This document shows, one piece after another, positions 44,959 to 53,285 of a DNA stretch of 64,000 nucleotides. The position numbers and the translations under genes were made by a program. Source of the DNA: Chryseobacterium sp. (GTDB lineage Bacteria > Bacteroidota > Bacteroidia > Flavobacteriales > Weeksellaceae); NCBI RefSeq assembly GCF_029240215.1, contig NZ_JARBTK010000002.1, forward strand, positions 1 to 64,000, in the 5' to 3' direction. Within the stretch, counting starts at the first letter, position 1. Each line of letters starts with the position of its first letter. The notes under the pieces were generated by a model, which worked only from the letters and a program-made list of their open reading frames with translations, was not told the DNA's origin and ran no database searches.

Positions 44959-44991
44959 AAACCTCATAGGTTTTTGAAGCTTATGAGGTTT
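44959..44991. repeat. AAACCTCATA hairpin repeat
   Basis: AAACCTCATA (44959-44968) and TATGAGGTTT (44982-44991) are exact complements around a 13-base loop. It resembles small dispersed hairpins of this group and could also end transcription of rtcB. Confidence 0.55.
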
Positions 44992-45011
44992 ATTGACTTA
45001 ACGTTATCACT

Positions 45012-45100
45012 AGCCCCGATTGCAGCAATTGTTTGAGCTCATTTTGTGGGTTTCGGCGGCGGGGTTTGCGCCGCCGAAAACCACAAAAAATCCAGTGAGG
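45012..45100. repeat. GC-rich hairpin repeat between rtcB and the nucleotidyltransferase
   Basis: The left part reads TAGCCCCGATTGCAGC, also found in altered form at 46702. Next is a stem of 20 bp: 45042-45061 against 45069-45088, with one mismatch (core TTTCGGCGGCG with CGCCGCCGAAA). It looks like a dispersed palindromic element and would form a very stable RNA hairpin in the rtcB-prfH transcript. Confidence 0.7.
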
Positions 45101-45154
45101 AAAGTTACATATTTCTAGTTCTTAGTTAAAAACTATCACCTGACAATCAAAAAA

Positions 45155-46546
45155 TTACTTATCCATTCTCACAATTCTAGGTTGGAAAGTTCCGAGGATA
45201 TCAACCAATTCGCTTTGAGCATTCATGACCTCGTTGATGTCTTTGTATGCCATTGGTGCTTCTTCGGTATTTCCGCCCATCAAAGTGACATTTTTGAGTT
45301 TTAATTCTTTTTTGATATCATTTTGAGTGAAAAGATTTCTGCATTCTCCTCTCGAAAAAGCTCGTCCTGCACCGTGTGAAGCTGAGTTCAGCGAATCCGG
45401 GTTTCCTTTTCCGCGAACGATGAAACCTTTTGCCGTCATCGATCCGGGAATCAATCCCAATTCATTTTCATTAGCCGGAGTGGCGCCTTTTCTGTGAACT
45501 ATCACTTCTTTTCCGTTGTGAATTTCTTTCCACGCAAAATTGTGATGGTTTTCGATTCTGGCTTTTACTCTGCCTCCGACTGCTTTCACCAATCTTCTAT
45601 GAATATCGTCGTGACAGGCTGAAGCATAATCTCCCGCCAAATTCATCGCCGTCCAGTATTCTAATCCGAGATGCGTGTTCAAATCCAGCCAGGCGAAGTT
45701 TTGAGCTTCTTTTGGCAACGGACATTGTTCTGTCGCAATTCTTGAATAATATTGAGCGATCTCAGCTCCCAATCCACGTGACCCGCTGTGTGAAAGGATT
45801 CCGAGGTATTTTCCTTTTGGAAGTCCGATCTGTTTGTCTTCTTCAGTGATTTCAACTTCCCCGAATTCTACAAAGTGATTTCCGCCGCCGGAACTTCCCA
45901 TTTGCTTGATGGCTTTTCCTTTTAATCTTCTCAAAATCGGGATCATATCAAATGTATCTCTATCGAAAATTTCGTGATCGACGTGAGATTTATGTGTTTC
46001 ATACATCCCGAATTTAGTATGCTCGGCAAGAGCTTTTTCATATTTATCTCTTGCTCCGTCGAGATATGAAATTGGGGTATCCAAAATACTGAGGCTCATT
46101 CTGCAGCCAATATCCATCCCGACTCCGTAAGGAATTACTGCATTTTCAACTGCTAAAACTCCACCAATCGGAAGTCCGTAACCGCTGTGTGCATCGGGCA
46201 TTAAAGCTCCCTGTAATGAAATAGGAAGTTTCAAAGCCGTGTACAACTGGTTCTTTGCTTCATCCGAAATATTGTTTCCGAAAATGTGAAAAGAAGTACG
46301 GTTTGTATTCAACATTCTTTTTTCAGTTTTCTTTGATGAAAGCAAGGCTTCTGCGATTTGCCCGAAGGTTAAATCTTTTTCGTAATTCTCCGGATTGATC
46401 AGAATTTCTTTTAAAAGAGATTTTACGTGATGAATATTTTTTGTTGCAAAATTTCTTTTCATGACTTCCAAAGCGATATTGACGCTCTGATTGTTTGGAT
46501 AGCCTATTTTTAATATATCTTTTCCTTTAAGTTTTAAATTTCCCAT
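45155..46546 (-). CDS. rtcB: RNA ligase RtcB
   Basis: 463 aa. GTP- and Mn-dependent ligase joining RNA 2',3'-cyclic phosphate or 3'-phosphate to 5'-OH ends. Motifs: LMPDAHSGYGLPIGG (metal Asp118 and His120), GVGMDIGCRM (Cys148), GSSGGGNHFVEFGEV, GILSHSGSRGLG, RIENHHNFAWKE, and NSASHGAGRAFSR with the His guanylylation region. It is typical of bacterial RtcB proteins found beside prfH. A hairpin repeat separates it from the nucleotidyltransferase gene, so read-through may be partial. Confidence 0.96.
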   Translation of the reverse strand: MGNLKLKGKDILKIGYPNNQSVNIALEVMKRNFATKNIHHVKSLLKEILINPENYEKDLTFGQIAEALLSSKKTEKRMLNTNRTSFHIFGNNISDEAKNQLYTALKLPISLQGALMPDAHSGYGLPIGGVLAVENAVIPYGVGMDIGCRMSLSILDTPISYLDGARDKYEKALAEHTKFGMYETHKSHVDHEIFDRDTFDMIPILRRLKGKAIKQMGSSGGGNHFVEFGEVEITEEDKQIGLPKGKYLGILSHSGSRGLGAEIAQYYSRIATEQCPLPKEAQNFAWLDLNTHLGLEYWTAMNLAGDYASACHDDIHRRLVKAVGGRVKARIENHHNFAWKEIHNGKEVIVHRKGATPANENELGLIPGSMTAKGFIVRGKGNPDSLNSASHGAGRAFSRGECRNLFTQNDIKKELKLKNVTLMGGNTEEAPMAYKDINEVMNAQSELVDILGTFQPRIVRMDK

Positions 46547-46640
46547 TGTTCTTTTATAAGATGTTAGATATTAGATGCTAGAAGTTAGACTTTGAGCATT
46601 TAATACTTTTTCAACTAAACATTTAGTTTAGCTTTAATTT

Positions 46641-46689
46641 ATTGTCATTTTGAACGTGAAACAGATTCTTCCTTCGTCAGAATGACAAT
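46641..46689. repeat. TTGTCATT hairpin repeat
   Basis: ATTGTCATTTT (46641) pairs with AGAATGACAAT (46679) with one G-T mismatch. The inner bases GAACG and CGTC continue weakly. It belongs to the same general type as the 62878 palindrome. Confidence 0.55.
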
Positions 46690-46701
46690 TCGGAGTGTTT
46701 T

Positions 46702-46819
46702 CTATCCCCAATTGCAGCGACATCCTTTTTTAGTAATGGCTTGAAAAAAGCGATGGCAAAAAAAGACATAACACTTCGACTTCGCTCAGTATAAACTACA
46801 AGCGGGAAATAACTCCTAA
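46702..46819. repeat. Palindromic repeat interrupted by a second repeat
   Basis: The left end CTATCCCCAATTGCAGC resembles the element at 45012. CTTTTTT pairs with AAAAAAG inside, and the right end reads AAGCGGGAAATAACTCC. Between AGACATAAC and CAAGCGGG lies a different element, 46773-46797, containing CTTCGACTTCGCTCAGT. Confidence 0.55.
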
Positions 46820-46876
46820 ATTTTATTAAAATGATTTCGGGGAAACTTGTTTGAGTTTGAAATATTGCGCAATAAA

Positions 46877-46907
46877 AAACCCGAAATCTTTACGACTTCG
46901 GGTTTTG
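46877..46907 (-). terminator. Terminator of the small transcript
   Basis: AAAACCCGAA pairs with TTCGGGTTTT around an 11-base loop, followed by T's on the minus strand. Confidence 0.85.
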
Positions 46908-46928
46908 ATATTTCATTGTACTGTTATT

Positions 46929-47006
46929 CTAAGAATGTACCAAACCACGAAGCCTTACCACCATAAGTGGCAAATCGAAAGGAGAATTATGATCTAATTT
47001 GAACAT
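46929..47006 (-). CDS. Possible 25-residue peptide
   Basis: MFKLDHNSPFDLPLMVVRLR followed by GLVHS and TAG, inside the small transcript. Its ATG lies just inside the ACGAAGC stem. There is no good ribosome-binding sequence beyond an A-rich stretch. The frame may be chance, given its length. Confidence 0.25.
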   Translation of the reverse strand: MFKLDHNSPFDLPLMVVRLRGLVHS

Positions 47007-47048
47007 TGCTTCGTTGTTTTTTAATTGGTTAAACTTTATTTTCAGTTG

Positions 47049-47077
47049 CAAAGATAAAATAATTTTGATACCTGCAA
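47049..47077 (-). promoter_or_regulatory. Strong promoter of the small transcript
   Basis: Minus-strand TTG (47077-47075), 18-bp spacer, then TATCTTTG (47056-47049), a close match to the Bacteroidota TTG-N17-23-TAnnTTTG promoter. Confidence 0.7.
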
Positions 47078-47151
47078 ATATTTTTTTGAGAAAATTCATA
47101 AAAAAATCTGAACAAATTTCTTTATTCAGATTTTATATTGTAAAATTTAGT

Positions 47152-47652
47152 TTAATCTTTTGATCCAAGATCATCCATTGTATCTTCCATTCCTCTTGAC
47201 TTTGTACTGTATGTTCTTTCGGAATCTAAGAAGTAAAGATTGTGTCTGGCTTTGGCAATAATTCCGTTGTAGACATCTTCGGGAAGACCTGCTGTATCTG
47301 GTTTTTCTTGCTTAAAAGATGGTTTGTTATAAATCTTTAAAGCACCACATTCATCAAGAATTTTTTTGGCGTTTTGTGCTTCCGTAATATCGGAAGTGTA
47401 TACAACTAAGTTTACTTTACCTACACTTTCTCTGCTGTAAGCATCTAACATTTCGGTATCACTCACGAAGACGTGATCCCAGAAACTTTTTGTTTTTTCG
47501 TCATCCTGATAATCGTCTACCGTCGATTCATTTTGAAATTTAGATTTTGAAACAATGATATCTGCTTCGTTGAATCCCTGATTTTTTAACTTTGATTTGA
47601 TTTCCTCTGTGTCTACACTTGCAGGAAACACTGAAATTACTGTATAAGCCAT
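47152..47652 (-). CDS. Conserved hypothetical, general-stress-like protein
   Basis: 166 aa from MAYTVISVFPASVDTEEIKS at 47652; the 15-residue upstream part of the frame is unlikely. The N-terminal half is a small alpha/beta unit seen in general stress 17M-like proteins (LKNQGFNEADIIVSKSKFQN, GKVNLVVYTSDITEAQNAKK). The C-terminal part (DVYNGIIAKARHNLYFLDSE) is specific to this group. Soluble and acidic. Its exact role is unknown. Confidence 0.7.
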   Translation of the reverse strand: MAYTVISVFPASVDTEEIKSKLKNQGFNEADIIVSKSKFQNESTVDDYQDDEKTKSFWDHVFVSDTEMLDAYSRESVGKVNLVVYTSDITEAQNAKKILDECGALKIYNKPSFKQEKPDTAGLPEDVYNGIIAKARHNLYFLDSERTYSTKSRGMEDTMDDLGSKD

Positions 47653-47771
47653 AATAATTATGTTTTGGTTATGACTTACAGTACAAAAGCTGTGCAAAAA
47701 AGGGTTAAAAGTGTCTGTTAACTCAAATTTAAAACTCTTTTTCAGAAAAATTAAAATGTAATCTTAGCTTT

Positions 47772-49898
47772 TCATACGGTCTTACTTAAAAATTTATTCA
47801 GAATATCAACAGCACACTTCGGTAAATTTGTTCCGGGACCGAAAATAAAATCTGCTCCGTTCGCATATAAAAATTCGTAGTCCTGTTGAGGAATTACTCC
47901 ACCAACAACAATTGTAATATCGTCTGCTCCGAGTTTCTTTAATTCTTCCACAACCTGTGGAACTAAAGTTTTGTGACCTGCCGCCAAAGATGAAACCCCT
48001 AAAATATGAATATCATTTTCCACCGCTTGTTTTGCCACCTCTTCCGGAGTCTGGAATAACGGCGCAACATCCACATCAAACCCCATGTCTGCAAATGCCG
48101 TTGCAACCACTTTTGCACCACGATCGTGACCATCCTGTCCCATTTTTGCCACCATGATTCTTGGACGGCGGCCTTCTTCTTCTTCAAATTTCTGAGTCAG
48201 CTGAAGAGCCTGTCCGAAATATTCATTTTTACCTGCATTCATAGCATAAACCCCCTGTATTGTTCTGATATTAGCCTTGTAACGTCCGAAACTTTCTTCC
48301 ATTGCATCGCTCATTTCACCTAACGTCACTCTTCTTCGAGCCGCTTCAATGCACAATGCCAATAAATTTTTATCTCTGTCTACGGCGGCTTTTCTTATTT
48401 CCTCAAGAACTTCCTCAGCTTTCTGTGGGTTTCTTTCTGATTTTATTTTTTCGAGTCTTTCGATCTGCTTTCTGCGAACTTCAGTGTTATCAATATCTAA
48501 AATATCGATCGGTGCTTGCTTTAAACTTGATCTGAAAGAATTGACACCAATGATAAATTCTTCGCTGCTGTCGATTTTTGCCTGTTTTTTTGCAGCCGCT
48601 TCTTCAATTCTCATTTTTGGGATTCCGGCTTCGATGGCTTTCGTCATTCCGCCTTCTTTTTCAACCTCATCGATGTATTTCATGGCTTCTTCGATCATCT
48701 GTTGTGTAAGACTTTCCACCAGATTACTTCCCCCCATCGGATCTACAACATCACAGATTCCGCTTTCCTGCTGAAGAATAATTTGTGTATTTCTTGCTAT
48801 TTTAGCCGAATAATCTGTAGGAAGTGCTATTGCTTCGTCTAAAGCATTGGTATGTAAAGACTGGGTTCCGCCTAAAGCCGACGACAAAGCTTCAATGGCT
48901 GTTCTAGTAATATTGTTGAAAGGTTCCTGCTCTGTTAAAGACCAACCTGAAGTCTGAGAATGCGTTCTTAAAGCTAAAGATTTTGGATTTTGAGGGTTGA
49001 ACTGTTTTAAAAGTGTTGCCCAAATGTATCTTGCTGCACGCATTTTAGCAATTTCCATGAAATGATTCATCCCAATTGCCCAAAAAAATGATAGTCTCGG
49101 AGCAAAATCATCGACGTTCATTCCTGCTTTAATTCCGGTTCGTACATATTCTAAACCATCTGCAATCGTGTAAGCCATTTCCAGAACCGGAGTTGCTCCC
49201 GCTTCCTGCATATGATATCCAGAAATAGAAATGGAGTTGAACTTAGGAATATTCTGCGCTGTATATTCAAAAATATCTGCAATGATTTTCATGGAAGGTT
49301 CAGGCGGATAAATATATGTATTCCGCACCATGAATTCTTTCAAAATGTCATTCTGAATAGTTCCTGAAAGTGAATCCTGAGCAATCCCCTGTTCTTCAGC
49401 AGCAACAATATAAAATGACAAAATTGGTAAAACCGCACCATTCATCGTCATGGAAACCGAAATTTCATCTAAAGGAATTTCATTGAACAAAATTTTCATA
49501 TCCTCAACAGAATCGATGGCAACTCCGGCTTTTCCTACATCTCCGACAACTCTTGGATGATCTGAATCGTAACCCCTGTGAGTAGCCAAATCAAATGCCA
49601 CGGAAAGTCCTTTTTGTCCGGCAGCCAGATTTCTTCTATAAAAAGCATTAGATTCTTCAGCTGTAGAAAAACCTGCGTACTGACGAACAGTCCACGGTTT
49701 TTGAACATACATGGTAGAGTACGGACCTCTTAAAAAAGGTGCAATTCCCGGTGAACCGTCACTGATATTTTTATCTTTAATATCTTCTGCGGAATACTTT
49801 GACTTCAGCTGAAGACCATCTTTCTCGAATTGATAAACTTCAAGATGCTTTTCTGATATGCTAAATTGGGGATTTTTATTCTGAATTTCCCTTCTCAT
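47772..49898 (-). CDS. scpA: Methylmalonyl-CoA mutase large subunit
   Basis: 708 aa. Interconverts methylmalonyl-CoA and succinyl-CoA with adenosyl-B12. Catalytic barrel motifs: [60 protein letters not shown] and [19 protein letters not shown]. The C-terminal B12 domain has [15 protein letters not shown] (DxHxxG) and [14 protein letters not shown]. No small subunit (mutA) adjoins it; the enzyme may work with one encoded elsewhere. MeaB lies 6.5 kb away. Confidence 0.96.
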   Translation of the reverse strand: MRREIQNKNPQFSISEKHLEVYQFEKDGLQLKSKYSAEDIKDKNISDGSPGIAPFLRGPYSTMYVQKPWTVRQYAGFSTAEESNAFYRRNLAAGQKGLSVAFDLATHRGYDSDHPRVVGDVGKAGVAIDSVEDMKILFNEIPLDEISVSMTMNGAVLPILSFYIVAAEEQGIAQDSLSGTIQNDILKEFMVRNTYIYPPEPSMKIIADIFEYTAQNIPKFNSISISGYHMQEAGATPVLEMAYTIADGLEYVRTGIKAGMNVDDFAPRLSFFWAIGMNHFMEIAKMRAARYIWATLLKQFNPQNPKSLALRTHSQTSGWSLTEQEPFNNITRTAIEALSSALGGTQSLHTNALDEAIALPTDYSAKIARNTQIILQQESGICDVVDPMGGSNLVESLTQQMIEEAMKYIDEVEKEGGMTKAIEAGIPKMRIEEAAAKKQAKIDSSEEFIIGVNSFRSSLKQAPIDILDIDNTEVRRKQIERLEKIKSERNPQKAEEVLEEIRKAAVDRDKNLLALCIEAARRRVTLGEMSDAMEESFGRYKANIRTIQGVYAMNAGKNEYFGQALQLTQKFEEEEGRRPRIMVAKMGQDGHDRGAKVVATAFADMGFDVDVAPLFQTPEEVAKQAVENDIHILGVSSLAAGHKTLVPQVVEELKKLGADDITIVVGGVIPQQDYEFLYANGADFIFGPGTNLPKCAVDILNKFLSKTV

Positions 49899-50233
49899 GA
49901 GTTCGGATTTAAGATTTTAAAAATAAGCATTTTTAGATTAATGTTTTGAGATTGATTTCCGATGAAAATATTAATGTTTTAATGAAAAGAGCACAAAGAT
50001 TTTTTTGACTACAAACTGTTTCAAGTTCGGAAAGGTTTGGAGTGAAATTGAATTTTTAAAAATAGCGCATTCTAAAACTTGGTAATTCTTATTAAAATAA
50101 ATAAGATTTTATCCTCATCCTTTATTAAATCGTTTCTTCGAAACTTTTAGCGATTTAATCCAAAAAAGCGAAATTGCATTGCTACAACTTCGCTTTTGTT
50201 TTTATTTGAACTATTAAAATTTCAAATATTTAA
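49899..50233. other. Intergenic region between scpA and the peptidase gene
   Basis: 335 bp. It holds the terminator at 50164-50197 and a weaker hairpin TTAAATCG (50125) with CGATTTAA (50151). I see no gene and no clear scpA promoter. Confidence 0.6.
50164..50197 (-). terminator. Terminator of the prolyl oligopeptidase gene
   Basis: AAAAGCGAA pairs with TTCGCTTTT around a 16-base loop, 37 bp after the stop on the minus strand. Confidence 0.75.
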
Positions 50234-52345
50234 TTATTTTCCAAGCTTCTTGATTCCCATTTCATATAAGGCAAAAGAAATAAGATCTGCATTTTCGCTG
50301 ATTACCTGATCAGTTGCTCTTCCTGCTCCGTGACCTGCGTTTTTTTCAATTCTTAATAAAATCGGATTTCCACATTTCTGCTTTTCCTGTAATTCTGCTC
50401 CGAATTTAAAAGAATGTGCCGGAACTACTCTGTCATCATGGTCACTTGTAATAATCATGGTTGACGGATAGCAGGTTCCTGCTTTGACATTATGGACAGG
50501 AGAATATGATTTTAAATAATCAAACATTTCTTTGTTGTCTTCCGCAGTTCCATAATCGTATGACCAACCTGCTCCTGCTGTAAACTTATTATACCTCAAC
50601 ATATCTAAAACCCCAACTCCCGGAAAGGCAACTTTCGCAAGATCAGGACGCATCGTCATCGTTGCACCAACTAATAGTCCACCATTTGATCTCCCAGAAA
50701 GTGCCATATATTCTTTTGAAGTATAACCTTTGCTCTGTAAATATTCTCCTGCTGCAATGAAGTCGTCGAAGACATTCTTCTTTTGCATTTTCGTTCCTGC
50801 ATCGTGCCATTTTTTACCATATTCGCCACCACCTCTAATATTTGGAACGGCATAAATTCCGCCATTTTCCATCCAGATTGCATTAACCACAGAGAACGAT
50901 GGCTGTAAACTGATATTGAAACCTCCATAAGAATATAAAATCGTTGGATTCTTACCGTCTAATTTTGTTCCTTTTTTATAATTAATCATCATCGGAACTT
51001 TTGTACCGTCTTTTGATGTGTAGAAAACCTGCTCAGAAACATAATCTTCAGGATTAAATTTCACTTTCGGCTTTTGATAAACTTCAGATTTTCCGGTGTC
51101 TGCATCGAATTTGTAAGTAGTTCCCGGTGTAATGTAGTTGCTGAAAGAATAATACATTTCTTTCTCTTCTTTTTTACCTCCAAAACCTCCAACATTTCCT
51201 TTTCCGGGAAGTGTAATTTCTCTGAGCAATTTTCCGGCTTTGTCAAACTGTTTTACCTGATCGATTGCATCAACCATATATGTTGCGAAAAAATAACCAC
51301 CTCCTGATGAAATTCCCAATACATTTTCTGTCTGTGGAATCACATCTTTCCAAGTTTCAGGAGAAGGGTTTTTGATGTTCGTTTTTACCAGACGCATATT
51401 CGGAGCATCTTTATCTGTAAAGATGAAAAGATCATCACCCTGTGTATCTACAATACTTACGTTGATGTCAAAACCTTTGTTGATCTGAACGAAATCACCA
51501 CCGTTTTTTAAATCTTTAATATAAATCTCATTTCCATTGGTTGCATTCGCAGCAGAAATAATCAAATATCTCTGATCCTCAGAAACTCCTGCTCCCAAAT
51601 ATCTTCGCGGAGTCTTATCACCCCCGAAAACTAACTGATCTGCAGATTGTTTTGTCCCTAATTTGTGAAAGAAAACTTTATGCTTATCAGTCATTCCTGA
51701 CAAAACCGTTCCTTCTTTCGGTTTGTCGTAGCTTGAATAATAGAAACCTTCATCGCCCAACCATGAAATTCCGCTGAATTTTACATCAACAATGGTTTCG
51801 TCTATTTGCTTTTTTGTAATTGCATCGATAATGATGATCTTATTCCAGTCGCTTCCACCTTCTGAGATTGCGTACGCTGCTAAATTTCCTTTTTTGTTGA
51901 AAGACAAACTTGAAAGTGAAGTCGTGCCTTTGTCTGAAAATTTATTCGGATCTAAAAACACTTCTGTTGCTTTCGTCTTGTTGTTGGTTCGGTATAAAAC
52001 TGACTGTGCCTGAAGGCCGTTGTTTTTATAATAATAGGTATAATCTCCTTCTTTGAAAGGTGCACTGATTTTTTCGTAATTCCAGATTTCTGTCAACTGA
52101 TTTTTGATCTGCTCTCTGAAAGGAATTTTTGAAAGGTAATTCTGACTGTATGCAACTTCTTCATCCACCCATTTTTTGGTGGGTTCAGAATCGTTTTCTA
52201 AATCTCTGTACGGATCTGCAACTGCAGTTCCGAAGTAGGTATCGGTCTGATTTCCTTTTACGGCTTTAGGATAATTCATTTTCTGAGAATAAATAGTAGC
52301 TGAAAACAATACTCCAGCTGTTAATAGGATTGGTTTGAAATTCAT
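50234..52345 (-). CDS. Prolyl oligopeptidase (S9)
   Basis: 703 aa from MNFKPILLTAGVLFSATIYS (signal peptide) at 52345; six residues of longer frame are dropped. An N-terminal seven-blade propeller is followed by an alpha/beta-hydrolase domain: YSYGGFNISLQPSFS, the nucleophile Ser near 553 in LSGRSNGGLLVG, the Asp in TSDHDDRVVP and His in NAGHGAGR. It cleaves short peptides after proline, probably in the periplasm given the signal peptide. Confidence 0.95.
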   Translation of the reverse strand: MNFKPILLTAGVLFSATIYSQKMNYPKAVKGNQTDTYFGTAVADPYRDLENDSEPTKKWVDEEVAYSQNYLSKIPFREQIKNQLTEIWNYEKISAPFKEGDYTYYYKNNGLQAQSVLYRTNNKTKATEVFLDPNKFSDKGTTSLSSLSFNKKGNLAAYAISEGGSDWNKIIIIDAITKKQIDETIVDVKFSGISWLGDEGFYYSSYDKPKEGTVLSGMTDKHKVFFHKLGTKQSADQLVFGGDKTPRRYLGAGVSEDQRYLIISAANATNGNEIYIKDLKNGGDFVQINKGFDINVSIVDTQGDDLFIFTDKDAPNMRLVKTNIKNPSPETWKDVIPQTENVLGISSGGGYFFATYMVDAIDQVKQFDKAGKLLREITLPGKGNVGGFGGKKEEKEMYYSFSNYITPGTTYKFDADTGKSEVYQKPKVKFNPEDYVSEQVFYTSKDGTKVPMMINYKKGTKLDGKNPTILYSYGGFNISLQPSFSVVNAIWMENGGIYAVPNIRGGGEYGKKWHDAGTKMQKKNVFDDFIAAGEYLQSKGYTSKEYMALSGRSNGGLLVGATMTMRPDLAKVAFPGVGVLDMLRYNKFTAGAGWSYDYGTAEDNKEMFDYLKSYSPVHNVKAGTCYPSTMIITSDHDDRVVPAHSFKFGAELQEKQKCGNPILLRIEKNAGHGAGRATDQVISENADLISFALYEMGIKKLGK

Positions 52346-52438
52346 TGTAGTGGATTTTCTCAAATTTAAGGAAAGTTGTGGGAATAAAAAAAACGAAGAA
52401 ATGTGCTTTTTGAAGTTGTGTTGCGAATTGATTTATAG

Positions 52439-52666
52439 TTAAGGATAGTCAATATATTGTCTATTTGAAAATGGATTACAATCTCTTATTCTTGATATCG
52501 TCTTTATCGAAGCCTTAAAAAAATTATATTTTTTAAATGCCATAAATCCATATTCTGAGCAAGAAGGAAAATGCAGACATCTATCATGCTTCCTTTTTTT
52601 TGTTCTTTTGTAAATTTTAATCAAAAAAATTGCGATAAGATTCAATGGATATGTCAATATTTTCAT
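52439..52666 (-). CDS. yidD: YidD membrane insertion efficiency factor
   Basis: 75 aa. YidD pattern: PLNLIAIFLIKIYKR, CLHFPSCSEYGFMAFKKYNF and RIRDCNPFSNRQYIDYP, with the conserved cysteines in FPSCSEY and DCNPF. It aids YidC-dependent membrane protein insertion. It begins two bases before the end of the 52669 gene's neighbour spacing, so the two are co-transcribed. It is slightly shorter than the common 80-90 aa form. Confidence 0.88.
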   Translation of the reverse strand: MKILTYPLNLIAIFLIKIYKRTKKRKHDRCLHFPSCSEYGFMAFKKYNFFKASIKTISRIRDCNPFSNRQYIDYP

Positions 52667-52668
52667 TT

Positions 52669-53070
52669 TTATCCATTCTGATTTAGCTCCGAGTAAACCT
52701 GACGAATTTCATATCCCTTTTCTTTTGTAGGAATTGGAATAATTAAAGTTCCTCCAGAAGTACTAATTCTCAATTGAAATCCTTTTGACTGACTACAACC
52801 TTGCGAATCCTTCGCTTCAGAAACTTCAAGAAATGAGATTTTTTCAAAAGGAAGTATTCCATCTTTTTCGATATAAGAGTTTGCTTCCATTATTTTGGTT
52901 TTGTATAGTACTCTTTTGTCAGTGAGTCCTATCCAATAATTTTGTTTTTGCTCACTTCCACCACAACCTCCAGTTTCAGTTATGTATGAAAAATAAAAAA
53001 CAGTTTCATTTGACATTAATTGCATTGTTAAATCGTTTGGTAATCCATTTGTTACTGGTGTTAAAGTCAT
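52669..53070 (-). CDS. Hypothetical protein with a PH-like domain
   Basis: 133 aa, no signal peptide. NYWIGLTDKRVLYKTKIMEA, the strand DGILPFEKISFLEVSEAKDS and FQLRISTSGGTLIIPIPT have the pattern of a bacterial pleckstrin-homology domain (sheet plus C-terminal helix YEIRQVYSELNQ). Two cysteine-rich turns, GGCGGSEQ and SQGCSQSK, are unusual. It precedes yidD by two bases. The role is unknown. Confidence 0.6.
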   Translation of the reverse strand: MTLTPVTNGLPNDLTMQLMSNETVFYFSYITETGGCGGSEQKQNYWIGLTDKRVLYKTKIMEANSYIEKDGILPFEKISFLEVSEAKDSQGCSQSKGFQLRISTSGGTLIIPIPTKEKGYEIRQVYSELNQNG

Positions 53071-53233
53071 AATTATTCTTTTAAATTGTTAATTAAATAT
53101 AATTTTTTATACTAGAGATTAGCTCACCAAATTTAAAAACTACTATTTAACAACCCTTACGGTTTTCCATAATATCAGAATATGAATTTTTAAGGATTTA
53201 TTGAAATATTAAAATTCTTTAACCTAAGGAATA

Positions 53234-53265
53234 AAAAAAGCTCCCGATTTCTCGAAAGCTTTTTA
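53234..53265 (-). terminator. Terminator of prfA
   Basis: AAAAAAGCT pairs with AGCTTTTT, with an inner CGA/TCG pair, 20 bp after the prfA stop on the minus strand. Confidence 0.78.
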
Positions 53266-53285
53266 ATATTTAAAAAGAAAAAAAA

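Larger units (their letters stand above)
46877..47042 (-). ncRNA. Candidate structured small RNA
   Basis: A strong promoter (47049-47077) and a terminator (46877-46907) bound about 165 nt. Stems are nested on the minus strand: ACCAA (47029-47025) with TTGGT (46943-46939), ACGAAGC (47014-47008) with GCTTCGT (46953-46947), and a small hairpin GTGG/CCAC region at 46958-46970. A 25-codon reading frame lies inside, so it could instead be a short-peptide mRNA or a leader of rtcB. No Rfam family was recognised by eye; Flavo-1 RNA is one family to compare. Confidence 0.5.
46547..47151. other. 605-bp intergenic region with repeats and a small transcript
   Basis: No ordinary gene. From right to left it holds a small transcription unit (about 46877-47075), a palindromic repeat with a second repeat inside it (46702-46819), a TGTCATT hairpin repeat (46641-46689), and low-complexity TTAGAT-type sequence near 46560-46590. 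Confidence 0.7.

Noticed and set aside
45012..45100. CRISPR-like or tRNA-like structure
   Set aside because: It is a single palindrome without regularly spaced repeats or a cloverleaf; no CRISPR or tRNA was found in the window.
46547..46620. TTAGAT-type short repeats as a regulatory site
   Set aside because: Low-complexity sequence of this kind also occurs at about 10880 and 61050 with no shared context.
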